Source: Streptomyces gossypii (lineage in GTDB: Bacteria > Actinomycetota > Actinomycetes > Streptomycetales > Streptomycetaceae). From it: a DNA stretch of 64,000 nucleotides. This document shows, one piece after another, positions 1 through 8,300 of the stretch; the first letter of the stretch is position 1, and every line of letters begins with the position of its first letter. The position numbers and the translations under genes were made by a program. The stretch lies in NCBI RefSeq assembly GCF_025165795.1, contig NZ_JAJAGO010000003.1, positions 310,001 to 374,000 on the forward strand, in the 5' to 3' direction. Under the pieces are notes generated by a model. That model was not told where the DNA came from. It did no database searches and saw nothing but the letters and a program-made list of their open reading frames with translations.

Positions 1-426
1 CAAATGCCTCGAGTCGGCGTCTGGTATCAGGGGGCGAAGCGCTGGCCCAATCGGATGACGTCAGCGTGTGCAGCGCGGGTCACACAGAGGTACCCGTCGT
101 ACGAGGCCGTGCCTCCGAGGCGAGCGCGGCGTCCTTGGACGTCCCATGTTGACCGTGGCTTACCGACCCTGCGGGCAAGCGGGAGCGACTGACCTGCGCG
201 GATGGCGTTGCCACCCGATGCGGAACCATCTGGCGAGGCAAACCTGCCTGCGGTCCGCGACAGGGGCTGTGCCACATATTGCGCCGGTTCGCCCCCTTTC
301 TTCCTCTCAAGCTGCGTCGGTGCCGACGCGCACGCAAGATCGGGAAGGCAAAGGTTACCCAGGTCTGCGGGCTGGTCGGCCGGGATCTGGTCCAGGTGGA
401 CGTTCTGTCTCGGTACGCTGGGGCGC
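1..426. other. Left-edge region without a convincing gene
   Basis: Several overlapping open frames run through this stretch on both strands, but none shows a recognisable domain, a good ribosome site or the expected third-position GC pattern. It presumably holds the promoter of the downstream glutamyl-tRNA synthetase gene; I could not identify a clear -35/-10 pair. A gene may end to the left of the window. Confidence 0.4.
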
Positions 427-1845
427 ATGTCTGCTGCCCCGGTTCGTGTTCGTTTCGCCCCGTCTCCGACTGGCATGTTCCATGTCGGCGGCGCCCGGTC
501 CGCCCTCTACAACTGGGCGGTGGCACGACAGTCCGGCGGCACGTTCGTCCTGCGGATCGAGGACACCGACGCGGCGCGGAACAAGCCGGAGTGGATCGAC
601 GGCATCATCAGCGCCCTGGCGGCCATCGGCATCCACGGCGAAGACCCGGCCTTCGAGGGGCCGTACTTCCAGTCGCAGAACGCGGCCCGGCACAGTGAGG
701 CCGCTCAGCAGCTGTACGCGGCCGGGCGCGCCTACTACTGCGACTGCACCCGTGAGCAGCTGAAGGAGCGCACCGGGTCGGAGCATCTCGGCTACGACGG
801 GTTCTGCCGGGAGCGGGGGCTGGCCTTCGAGGAGGGGCGGGCGCTGCGGTTCCGGACGCCGGACGAGGGCGAGACCGTGGTGGTCGACCTGGTCCGCGGA
901 GAGACGGGGTTCCCGAACAACGCGATCGAGGACTTCGTGATCGCCCGTGGCAACGGATCGCCGGTCTTCCTGATCGCCAACGTGGTCGACGACCTGGACG
1001 AGCGCATCACGCAGGTCATCCGCGGCGACGAGCACCTGTCGAACACGCCGAAGCAGCAGCTGCTGTGGGAGGCGCTCGGCGCCGAGCCGCCCGTGTGGGC
1101 GCACCTGCCGGTGATCGTGAACGAGAAGCGGCAGAAGCTCTCCAAGCGCCGGGACAAGGTGGCGCTGGAGGACTACCTCGCCGAGGGCTTCCTGCCCGAC
1201 GCGATGGTGAACTACTTGATGCTGCTCGGCTGGGGCCCCGGCGATGACCAGGAGATCCTTCCGTACGAGGAGCTGGAGCGGCGCTTCCGGATCGAGGACG
1301 TCGGCACGTCGCCGGCCTTCTTCGACGTGAAGAAGCTGACGGCGTTCAACGGTGAGTACATCCGCGCCTTGGCGCCGGAGGAGTTCGCCAAGGCATGTGC
1401 GCCCTGGCTGGCGGCCCCGTACGCGCCGTGGCAGCCGGAGACGTTCGACGCGGGCGTGTTCGAGAAGGTGGCGCCGCTGGCGCAGACCCGGCTGGCGCTC
1501 CTGTCGGAGATCACGAGCTACGTCGACTTCCTGTTCCTCGACGAACCGGCCTGGGATGAGACTTCGTGGCACAAGGCGATGAAGGCGGGTGCTGCCGATG
1601 TCCTGCGCGACACCCGCGCCGAGTTGGCCACCGCGGAGTGGGTGGCGGACGAGGTGAAGGCTGTGCTGGTCGCGGTGGGAGAGAAGCATGGGCTGAAGCT
1701 GGGCAAGGCCCAGGCCCCCGTCCGGGTCGCTGTTACCGGCCGGACGGTCGGGTTGCCGCTGTTCGAGTCCATGGAGGTGCTCGGACGTGGCCGAGTGCTG
1801 ACCCGGCTGGACGCGGCCTCGCAGAAGCTGGCCGCCCAGCCGTAG
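427..1845 (+). CDS. gltX: Glutamyl-tRNA synthetase (class I, probable second copy)
   Basis: 472 residues. Charges tRNA-Glu with glutamate in the cytoplasm. The class I signatures are both present: SPTGxxHVGG (HIGH box, His near residue 19) and KLSKR (KMSKS box, about residues 238-242), and the catalytic and anticodon-binding halves are full length. The frame is open from 202, but family similarity begins exactly at the ATG at 427 ([16 protein letters not shown]). It converges on the end of a nine-gene minus-strand operon, 31 bases away, in an accessory region rather than among housekeeping genes. It differs clearly from the Streptomyces housekeeping GltX I remember, so I infer a paralogue: a resistant enzyme, or a supplier of Glu-tRNA to a tRNA-dependent ligase. 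The family call is firm; the special role is inference. Confidence 0.93.
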   Translation: MSAAPVRVRFAPSPTGMFHVGGARSALYNWAVARQSGGTFVLRIEDTDAARNKPEWIDGIISALAAIGIHGEDPAFEGPYFQSQNAARHSEAAQQLYAAGRAYYCDCTREQLKERTGSEHLGYDGFCRERGLAFEEGRALRFRTPDEGETVVVDLVRGETGFPNNAIEDFVIARGNGSPVFLIANVVDDLDERITQVIRGDEHLSNTPKQQLLWEALGAEPPVWAHLPVIVNEKRQKLSKRRDKVALEDYLAEGFLPDAMVNYLMLLGWGPGDDQEILPYEELERRFRIEDVGTSPAFFDVKKLTAFNGEYIRALAPEEFAKACAPWLAAPYAPWQPETFDAGVFEKVAPLAQTRLALLSEITSYVDFLFLDEPAWDETSWHKAMKAGAADVLRDTRAELATAEWVADEVKAVLVAVGEKHGLKLGKAQAPVRVAVTGRTVGLPLFESMEVLGRGRVLTRLDAASQKLAAQP

Positions 1846-1876
1846 CCATACCCACCCGCGCCATAGGTGCCGCGGA

Positions 1877-2863
1877 TCAGGCCAGCTCGGCCAGCGTCTC
1901 GTTCCAGGCGCGGCCGAAGTAGGCCAGGTCGAACTGGGCAAGGGCCTCGTACGCGGCCTTGCCGTGGGCTTCCGGCGCGGCGGCATGCTCCCGCACCTGC
2001 TCTCCGAGGCAGCCGAGGTCGGGGCCGGGTTGGCCCGTCAGCTCGGCGAGGTCGCCGAGGCCCGCCAGTGGGTGGATCAGGCACGGCAGCCCGAGCAGGA
2101 CGGCTTCTGCCGCGCAGCGGCTCCAGCCCTCCTGCATCCGGGGAGCGAAGACGCCGGCGTCGCAGGCCCGCAGGAGCCGGAGGTACCGCTGGCGCGGCAG
2201 GTCGTAGTGGCTGCCGCCGAAGCCGATCGTGTTGCTGCCGCTGGTGATCACCCGTATTCCGCGTGCGGCGGCCAACGCAGCGGCGACGTTCTCCGTGCCT
2301 TTCCAGTGGACGGCCTTCCCCGCATACACGGCCAGGGTGTCCGAGTTCAGGCCGAACTCGGCGCGGCACTCGGTCCGGTCGAGGCCACGTGCCTGCTCGA
2401 TCTCTGCCATGTCGAAGGCGTTGTAGATGACCCGCACGTTGCGAACGCCTTTGGCGCGGAGGAATTCGGCCCAGTACGGGGCGACGCACACCACGGCGGC
2501 GCACTGCGGGAGGACATCGAAGAGCCGCTCCCAGAGCATGGCCTCGAAGGGAGCGGAGTCGTGCTGCAACGGCTCGTAGTGGTGCAGGACGAATACCGTC
2601 CGGGCCCGCATGTCCGGGGTGAACAGCAGCAGGCTCAGGTCGTCCCAGACGAAGGAACCGGCCGTGCGGTCCATGGCCCGTACGGTCGGGGCGAGGCGGG
2701 CGAGGTGGCGTAACTTGCGCCAGCGCCGTACCCGGTAGACGCGTTTGTGGTCCGGCACCGTGCGCCACTCGACGCGTTCGGCCGTCAGGTCGTGGAGCAT
2801 CCGCAGGTAGGCCCTGCCGCCGGTCCGGCCGACCGGTTCCATCGAGTACACGACCTGCCTCAT
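1877..2863 (-). CDS. Glycosyltransferase, GT4-like
   Basis: 328 residues. Predicted retaining GT-B glycosyltransferase moving a sugar from a nucleotide-sugar donor. Visible features are the N-terminal Rossmann half, an IYNAFD segment (equivalent of the IPNG loop), YAGKxxHWKG at the start of the donor half, and EGWSRCAAEA, the E-x7-E-type donor motif. The start is the ATG at 2863, preceded by AGGAGG; longer frames upstream lack support. Its first four bases overlap the stop of the HD-domain gene (ATGA arrangement), so translation is probably coupled. It is the last gene of the operon, convergent with the tRNA synthetase. Acceptor unknown; a second GT4 enzyme sits earlier in the same operon. 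Confidence 0.85.
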   Translation of the reverse strand: MRQVVYSMEPVGRTGGRAYLRMLHDLTAERVEWRTVPDHKRVYRVRRWRKLRHLARLAPTVRAMDRTAGSFVWDDLSLLLFTPDMRARTVFVLHHYEPLQHDSAPFEAMLWERLFDVLPQCAAVVCVAPYWAEFLRAKGVRNVRVIYNAFDMAEIEQARGLDRTECRAEFGLNSDTLAVYAGKAVHWKGTENVAAALAAARGIRVITSGSNTIGFGGSHYDLPRQRYLRLLRACDAGVFAPRMQEGWSRCAAEAVLLGLPCLIHPLAGLGDLAELTGQPGPDLGCLGEQVREHAAAPEAHGKAAYEALAQFDLAYFGRAWNETLAELA

Positions 2864-3474
2864 GGACGTACCTCCTGTTGATGGCGGACGTACTCGGCTT
2901 GGAGGAGCGTGTGCGCTGCCGCCAGGTGGGTGCTGAAAGGGCGGGCGGACTTGGCGAGTGGAAGATGGAACTCGGCCAGGTGGCGGAGGAACTTTGCGCG
3001 TCGTTCGAGGCTGGGGGAGGCATTGAGGTCCCGCACGTTGTGGATGCGGTCGGCGAAGCGCACGAGGAGTTCCTCGGGTGGCAGACCGGCGGTCTTCGCT
3101 CGCCAGATGGCCTCGTCCCCGGGCGCTTTCGGCCTCCGTTCCAGCCGGTGGTCGGGAGTCATCGCCCGGAGTCGTGCTGCGAAGCCGCTGCCCAGTTGGT
3201 TGGTGATCAGGGCTTCCGAGGCGGGCGCGACTTCCAGGGCATCGTGGAGGAGACCGAGGAGAAGCGTGTCGGCGTCCGTTACGCCGAGTTCGTTCCGCAG
3301 TACGGCGACGACGGCCAAGGGGTGCTGGAGGTAGGGGGTGCCCTGGTCGCGGGTATGGCCGGCGTAGACCGTGAGGGCCAGGCCGCCGGCCACACGTGCG
3401 CGGGATCCGTCCCGCGTACTCCACGCGGTGGCGCCGAGCGTCGCCAGGACGTGCTCCAGGTCGTTCGTGGTCAT
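2860..3474 (-). CDS. HD-domain hydrolase resembling the RelA/SpoT (MESH1) hydrolase domain
   Basis: 204 residues. The motif pattern is that of the metal-dependent HD hydrolase half of RSH proteins: YAGHTR, then LQHPLAV (His about 51), LLHDALE (His77-Asp78) and RFADRIHNVRD (Asp142). No synthetase or TGS/ACT domain is attached, so this is a free-standing small hydrolase. The family typically removes pyrophosphate from ppGpp or NADPH-like substrates; here, between a glycosyltransferase and a carbamoyltransferase, it may instead dephosphorylate a pathway intermediate (inference). An ATG at 3474 overlaps the upstream carbamoyltransferase stop by four bases. An ATG three codons earlier (3483) is possible but lies within the preceding gene. 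Confidence 0.82.
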   Translation of the reverse strand: MTTNDLEHVLATLGATAWSTRDGSRARVAGGLALTVYAGHTRDQGTPYLQHPLAVVAVLRNELGVTDADTLLLGLLHDALEVAPASEALITNQLGSGFAARLRAMTPDHRLERRPKAPGDEAIWRAKTAGLPPEELLVRFADRIHNVRDLNASPSLERRAKFLRHLAEFHLPLAKSARPFSTHLAAAHTLLQAEYVRHQQEVRP

Positions 3475-5204
3475 CTGCGCCACCCCTTACGCGTGTCCGG
3501 CAGAAGCTGTCTGCGGGGATCGGGGACGTGGTCGGCGAGCAGCACCGTGTCGCCGACCGCCAGGGCGTCGAGCCCGAGTTCGGCTGCCGCGTGCACCGCC
3601 TGCTCGGCGGTCCGCAGGATGGGTGCGCCCTTGCGGTTGAAGGACGTGTTCAGCAGCAGCGGCAGGCCGGTGCGGTGGTGGAACTCTTCCAGGAGCCTTC
3701 TCAGACCCTGGTGGTCGGCTGTGACGGTCTGGACTCGGGCCGTGCCGTCGTGGTGCGTCACTGCGGCTATGCGCTCGGCCCGGCTCGGCCGGACGCGGGC
3801 GACGCGGTTCATGAACGGGTCGCCCGCTGTCTCGAACCAGTCTGAGGCGCGCTCGGCGAGGACTGCGGGAGCGAAGGGGCGGTAGACGGCTCGCCTCTTG
3901 ATCGCGTTGAGCCGGTCGCGGACACCGGGGTGGCCCGGGTGCGCCAGGATCGAGCGGTGGCCGAGGGCGCGCGGGCCGAACTCCAGCGGGCCTTGCACCC
4001 AGCCGACGACGTGGTGGTCGGCGAGCAGTGCGGCCACCGTCGGTGCGAGGGCTTCCCCGAGGCCGGGAAGTGCGCGGTATCCGGGTGGCACGGCTGTGTC
4101 GGCTATGTGGCCTGGCTCCGGGCCCCAGGCGGCATCGGCCGGGACGGGGAGGCGGTCCTGCCCGAGCTGGTAGTGCCAGCCGTACAGCGCGGCGCCCACC
4201 GCGGTGCCGGCGTCGTGGGGTGCGGGCGCCACGAACAGGGTGCCGAAGCCGCTGTCGGCGGCCAGGTTGCCGTTGAGATGGGAGTTCAGGGCGCATCCGC
4301 CGGAGAACACCAGGGTGTCCGCAGCGGTGAGTCGTCGAAGGTGCCGGGCGATGTGTACGACGGAGTCCGCGAACACGTCTTGGACTGCGGCGGCCAGATC
4401 CGCACGGTCAGCTTCGGCGCTGTCCGAGACGTTGTCGGTGGTCCAGGCCCGTCCGCCGATCAGCAGCGGGGTGGTGCTGTCCGCCGAGCCCATCGGGTGT
4501 GCGATGCGGATCTCGCCTTCGTCGCCGAGGCGGACGAGTTCGCGGACCTGCGGGCCGTAGCGCCTGGGGTCGCCGAAGGCGGCGAGGGCCATCATGCTGC
4601 CTTCGGGCTCGTCGCCCGGTGGGATCACCCGACGTGCGAGGTTGCGGTAGAAGTGGCCGAGCGAGGAGTGCACACGGCGGGGTCCGAAAGCGCTGGGGAC
4701 CACGAGGGGCATGCCTTGGTGGATCCGGTCGATGCGATCGAGCCGGAGGTCGTAGCCGGTGATGCGTTCGCGGCCCGGACCGAAGTCGGAGCCCAGGGGC
4801 GAGCCTCCGGCGTCGATGACGAGACCAGCCGCGTGGTCGTGTCCGGAGAGCAGGTAGGCCGAGAGGATGTGTGCGGTGTGGTGGGACAGCAGGCGGAGGC
4901 GATTGCCGAGCGGGGAAGGGAGCAGGGCCGCGAGTTCCTCTCGCTCCTCCGTCAGCCACCAGCCGGCCGCGGGGTTGGGGCGCATGGGGGCCGCCCAGAC
5001 CGTGTCCACGTCCTCCGGGCCGATTCCTGCGGACTCCAGGCACCAGTCGAGGGAGCGGAATGGGGCGGTCAGGATGCCCTTGCGCGTGGAGCGATGGTGC
5101 TTGACGCCGCTCCATCGTTCTTCCTCGGCGGCGTAGAGACGGCCGTCGACGACCAGGGCGGCGGATGTGTCGTGGTGGAAGTTCAGTCCGAGGACCGCGG
5201 GCAT
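3471..5204 (-). CDS. Carbamoyltransferase, NodU/CmcH (TobZ-like) family
   Basis: 577 residues, full family length. Enzymes of this family transfer a carbamoyl group from carbamoyl phosphate, through carbamoyl-AMP, to a hydroxyl of a sugar or antibiotic scaffold. The N-terminal kinase-like part starts GLNFHHDTSAAL (His10, His11, Asp12: metal and adenylate site) followed by EEERWSGVKH. The C-terminal YrdC-like part carries GPLEFGPRALGHRSI and LLLNTSFNRKG, the two hallmark motifs. Start at ATG 5204 with GGAGG eight bases upstream. It lies 23 bases after a radical SAM gene and overlaps the HD gene. This is the most informative gene for the operon's product: a carbamoylated, probably glycosylated small molecule. 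Confidence 0.93.
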   Translation of the reverse strand: MPAVLGLNFHHDTSAALVVDGRLYAAEEERWSGVKHHRSTRKGILTAPFRSLDWCLESAGIGPEDVDTVWAAPMRPNPAAGWWLTEEREELAALLPSPLGNRLRLLSHHTAHILSAYLLSGHDHAAGLVIDAGGSPLGSDFGPGRERITGYDLRLDRIDRIHQGMPLVVPSAFGPRRVHSSLGHFYRNLARRVIPPGDEPEGSMMALAAFGDPRRYGPQVRELVRLGDEGEIRIAHPMGSADSTTPLLIGGRAWTTDNVSDSAEADRADLAAAVQDVFADSVVHIARHLRRLTAADTLVFSGGCALNSHLNGNLAADSGFGTLFVAPAPHDAGTAVGAALYGWHYQLGQDRLPVPADAAWGPEPGHIADTAVPPGYRALPGLGEALAPTVAALLADHHVVGWVQGPLEFGPRALGHRSILAHPGHPGVRDRLNAIKRRAVYRPFAPAVLAERASDWFETAGDPFMNRVARVRPSRAERIAAVTHHDGTARVQTVTADHQGLRRLLEEFHHRTGLPLLLNTSFNRKGAPILRTAEQAVHAAAELGLDALAVGDTVLLADHVPDPRRQLLPDTRKGWRR

Positions 5205-5227
5205 GAGCAGGCACCTCCGGAAACGGG

Positions 5228-6028
5228 TCAGGCGGTGAGGGCGGTGGGAGCGGGGAGGATCGGTGATCCGGAGTCCAGGTACTCGTGGCACTTCAGGCAG
5301 AAGCGGAAGTGGTGGCGGCGGGGCGCGAAAACCTTGGCGGCGAAGTCCTCGTCCCAGACGCTGAACTCGCTGTCGTCCTTGGCCATGGCGTTGAAGCAGC
5401 GGTAGCAGGATCCGTCCAGCTCGACCATCAGGTGCTGGTCGAGGTAGCGGGAGCAGATCCCGTGCAGGGTGTTGGCCGGCTGACCGACGTCGACGTGGTG
5501 CACGTGGTTGGTGACGTGGATCGCTCCGTGTGCGGCGCACAGGTCCGCGATCTCCACGAGCCGGGTGGCGCTTATGCCTTCCACGACGCTGTTGACGACC
5601 ACGGTCTTGCCTGCCGCGCGGAGGCGGGGGACGACGGTCTGGACCTCCGCGTAGTTCTCGTGCTCGTCGTCGCAGCCGATGAGGATCTGGTCGTACGAGC
5701 TGAGCGTGGCTTCCATGATCCGCTGGTTGCGGGCGAGGGTGATGGCGTTCGTGCCCAAGACCATGACCTTGTCCGGCAGCCGGGTGCGGGCCTGGGTGCT
5801 GAGGGCGGGAAAATCCCGGTGGACGGTGGGCTCACCGCCGTTGATGTGCAGCTGCTGGAAGGGGATTGCCTCCAGCCGGGCGAGGACGGTGGAGAACATC
5901 TCCAGGGACATGTTCTCGCCCTGGGCGCCGTCGGCGAAGATGCAGAAGTCGCAGGAGCGATTGCACTTCGTCGTGATTTTGATCTTGGCGGTCTTGAGGG
6001 TCCGGGGAGGGGGGTCTCCGGCGGGCAT
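5228..6028 (-). CDS. Radical SAM protein with extra C-terminal cysteines
   Basis: 266 residues. KCNRSCDFC (Cys22, Cys26, Cys29) is the C-x3-C-x2-C motif that holds the [4Fe-4S] cluster and generates the 5'-deoxyadenosyl radical from SAM; HINGGEPTVH is the GGE SAM-binding motif. Near the C-terminus GICSRY, SCYRCF and FCLKCHEY give five or more cysteines, which could bind an auxiliary cluster as in SPASM/twitch enzymes. The start is ATG 6028 with GAAGGAG upstream. It sits between the nucleotidyltransferase-like gene (31-base gap) and the carbamoyltransferase. The substrate cannot be read from the sequence; no RiPP precursor peptide is visible nearby, so a sugar or nucleoside substrate is the more natural guess. 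Confidence 0.88.
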   Translation of the reverse strand: MPAGDPPPRTLKTAKIKITTKCNRSCDFCIFADGAQGENMSLEMFSTVLARLEAIPFQQLHINGGEPTVHRDFPALSTQARTRLPDKVMVLGTNAITLARNQRIMEATLSSYDQILIGCDDEHENYAEVQTVVPRLRAAGKTVVVNSVVEGISATRLVEIADLCAAHGAIHVTNHVHHVDVGQPANTLHGICSRYLDQHLMVELDGSCYRCFNAMAKDDSEFSVWDEDFAAKVFAPRRHHFRFCLKCHEYLDSGSPILPAPTALTA

Positions 6029-6059
6029 GGCGGTCGCTCCTTCGGTCAGGGGGCGTGCG

Positions 6060-7187
6060 CTACTCGGCGTGGGCGGTGAGGAAGTCCTGCACTACAGATC
6101 TCCGCCGGTCCCAGAGAGCGAGGGCGTCGCGCAGGGTGTCGGCGGTGGTGGGTCCGGTAGGGATCAGCTCGGCCATCCGGCCTGCCAGCCGCCGGGAGGA
6201 GCTGGTCTCGTCGGCCGCGAGGGTCCGCAGGGCTTCCGCGGCGGTACGGAGTTCTTTCGCCTCGCGCGTGATCAGGTACCCGGTGGCGACACCAGGCGGC
6301 GGATCGAGGTAGTACAGCCAGCGCGCGATTCGTACCCGGAGCATCCCGGCGGTCATCGTCCAGGCGACGCGGGAACGCTCTTCGCCTTCTCCGGTGTCGG
6401 TGTCCGAGGACTTGCCGGGGACTCGTCGCATGACCGCTTCGAGAGCGACGTGAGCCGTCCGCAGAAGGCGCCGCGCAGTGGGCGTGGCGGCGCTCCGGGC
6501 TGACCCGGCGGTTTGCGCGTGCCGCAGGAAGAGCTCGGCATACCGCTCCAGCCCATTCGGGTGCCATTGGGTGAGCGCGGCGGTCTTGCCGGGGCAGCGT
6601 GTCCGGGTGGCGAGAGCGGCGGCGGCGAACCAGCACGGAGCGAGGTAGTGCCAGGCCACACAGTGGCGCCGGTATCCCGGGACGTCCTCGGACACGTTGT
6701 CCGTGCTGTCGGCCGCCAGCTGGTACCGCCCGCCGAGCCGTGCGTGCAGGATGCCGCGGTAGAACCGCTCGTCGACGCGGCTCCAGGGCGCCATCTGGGC
6801 ATGGGACTTCCAGCGCTGGAAGTCGCGGGCGTTCCCGCGGACCAGGCTCCAGGTCGCGAGTTCGGGTGGAGAGATCAGCTGGCGTTCGGCCTCCGGCAGG
6901 GTGAACGCGAAGCCGGGCGGGTGCTCAAGGAGGCGGCGGTGTGTGGCGTCCCGCCTGACCTCGCCTCGGTGCGCGGTGGCGAGGCGGTGGTTCCACTCCT
7001 GCCAGTCCTCCGGGACATCGCGCAGCAGGACACGTACGTCCAGGTCGGAGTGAGGGGCCAGCAGGTCGGTTGGCTGCCACTTGTGTGTGAGGACGGTCGC
7101 TCCGATCCCCCGAGCGTCCAGCGCGCTTCCGTACCGGGCACCAAGGGCGGCGTACGGCGGGAGCGTGTCGGGCGGGGCTGCGGTCAT
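6060..7187 (-). CDS. Nucleotidyltransferase-like protein of unknown function
   Basis: 375 residues. Residues 41-55 (DLLAPHSDLDVRVLL) resemble the D-x-D strand of the polymerase-beta nucleotidyltransferase fold (Asp48, Asp50). The usual G-S dipeptide is not at the canonical distance before it, so the assignment is tentative. The rest is helical, with many Trp and Arg residues and no clear transmembrane helix. ATG 7187 shares one base with the stop of the MoaA-like gene (TGATG), so translation is probably coupled. If the fold is right, it could adenylylate or nucleotidylate a pathway intermediate or a carrier. An alternative is a degenerate, non-catalytic member. Confidence 0.6.
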   Translation of the reverse strand: MTAAPPDTLPPYAALGARYGSALDARGIGATVLTHKWQPTDLLAPHSDLDVRVLLRDVPEDWQEWNHRLATAHRGEVRRDATHRRLLEHPPGFAFTLPEAERQLISPPELATWSLVRGNARDFQRWKSHAQMAPWSRVDERFYRGILHARLGGRYQLAADSTDNVSEDVPGYRRHCVAWHYLAPCWFAAAALATRTRCPGKTAALTQWHPNGLERYAELFLRHAQTAGSARSAATPTARRLLRTAHVALEAVMRRVPGKSSDTDTGEGEERSRVAWTMTAGMLRVRIARWLYYLDPPPGVATGYLITREAKELRTAAEALRTLAADETSSSRRLAGRMAELIPTGPTTADTLRDALALWDRRRSVVQDFLTAHAE

Positions 7188-8296
7188 CAGCTCTCCCCCG
7201 CGGGGCGGCGAGTGCACGAGGGCTCGGCCGCGCCCGTGTCGAGCAGGGGCAGCAGCGGAAGCACGGGGGCGCCTTCGGGGCGGTCCATCCGGTCCCAGCG
7301 CAGGTCGTAGTCGACGTAGTGGAATCCCTGCCACGCGTCGTTCGAGTCCCGTTCGAGCATGGACTGGAACAGGTGGGCGAAGGCGTCGGGGAGGGTGCCG
7401 TCCACCAGGCGGGGCTTCAGGGGGATGTCGCGGTTGTGGAGGATGCAGGGCCTGGCCACCCCGGTGGGGGTGATCTTGATCCGGTTGGCGTCCGAGCAGG
7501 TGGCGCAGCTGGAGTTCGAGATGAAGCCGATCGACCCTTCCCAGCCGTCCGGCTGCAGGTAGCGGCCGGGGCTGCGAACCCCGAGCTGGGTGCGGGAGAC
7601 TTCTCCCGCGCCCGTGAACCACTGCTGGAGCCGTTCGCGGACCTCGGCCTCGCTGATGAACTCGGTGTCGAACAGTGCCTGTGCGGGGCCGATGTTCTGC
7701 AACTCGATCAGGCGCACAGCCAGGGGAAGGTCTCGGGCCAGCTCGGCCACCGCGAATGCGTCCTGGAGGTAGCTGCGCTGGAGAACGCAGTTGATCTTTA
7801 CGCGCAGGCCGAGAGCGAGTGCGGAGTCGATCGTGGCTCGGGCCTCGCGGGGGTCCCCGCCGCCCATGATCGCGGCTGACCGGGCAGGGTCGAGGCTGTG
7901 GAGGCTGATGTTCAGGTAGGTCAGGCCGGCACGTTGGAACTGCTCGATGCTCAGCCCGCGGCGCAGGTTGCCGTGGCTGGTCATGCCGATCGCCGCGCCG
8001 GGCCCGAGGCCGTCCGCCAGCCCTTCGACCACGGCGAGGATGTCCGCCCGCAGGGTCGGCTCACCACCGGAGCAGTGGGCCTTCTTGATCTTCCAGGCGC
8101 CGGCCTCGGCGGCGATGGCCGCGTAGTCCGCCGAGGCCAACGGACGGTCCTTGTGCCCGTAGTCGGGCATGCACCGGGGCTTGCAGAAGACGCAGTCCAG
8201 GTTGCACAACGAGTTCAGGGTGAGTGCCAGGTACGGGTGGTTGCGGCCGGTCGCGGCGAAGTCGGCGAGGAGATCAGGGTGGCGGGCGTTGAGCAT
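7187..8296 (-). CDS. Radical SAM protein, MoaA-like
   Basis: 369 residues. N-terminal LCNLDCVFC (Cys31, Cys35, Cys38) is the radical SAM cluster motif and CSGGEPTLR (about 75-83) the SAM motif. The C-terminal part has CATC followed by SDANRIKITPTG and then PCILH, matching the second [4Fe-4S] cluster region of GTP 3',8-cyclase (MoaA), where Asn-Arg follows the second Cys directly. Here three extra residues separate that Cys from Asn-Arg, and the C-terminal Gly-Gly tail of true MoaA is absent. No other molybdenum cofactor gene is nearby, so I infer a MoaA-derived enzyme acting on a nucleotide-like substrate in this pathway. ATG 8296 has GGAGG upstream; the hydroxyacid dehydrogenase gene ends four bases before it. 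Confidence 0.87.
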   Translation of the reverse strand: MLNARHPDLLADFAATGRNHPYLALTLNSLCNLDCVFCKPRCMPDYGHKDRPLASADYAAIAAEAGAWKIKKAHCSGGEPTLRADILAVVEGLADGLGPGAAIGMTSHGNLRRGLSIEQFQRAGLTYLNISLHSLDPARSAAIMGGGDPREARATIDSALALGLRVKINCVLQRSYLQDAFAVAELARDLPLAVRLIELQNIGPAQALFDTEFISEAEVRERLQQWFTGAGEVSRTQLGVRSPGRYLQPDGWEGSIGFISNSSCATCSDANRIKITPTGVARPCILHNRDIPLKPRLVDGTLPDAFAHLFQSMLERDSNDAWQGFHYVDYDLRWDRMDRPEGAPVLPLLPLLDTGAAEPSCTRRPAGES

Positions 8297-8300
8297 CGGG

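Noticed and set aside
1..426. Several short frames at the left edge as possible genes
   Set aside because: None shows domain, ribosome site or consistent codon bias.
355..1986. 543-codon open frame antisense to the tRNA synthetase
   Set aside because: It mirrors the codon bias of the plus-strand gene, has no ribosome site and matches no family. GC-rich DNA routinely gives such shadows.
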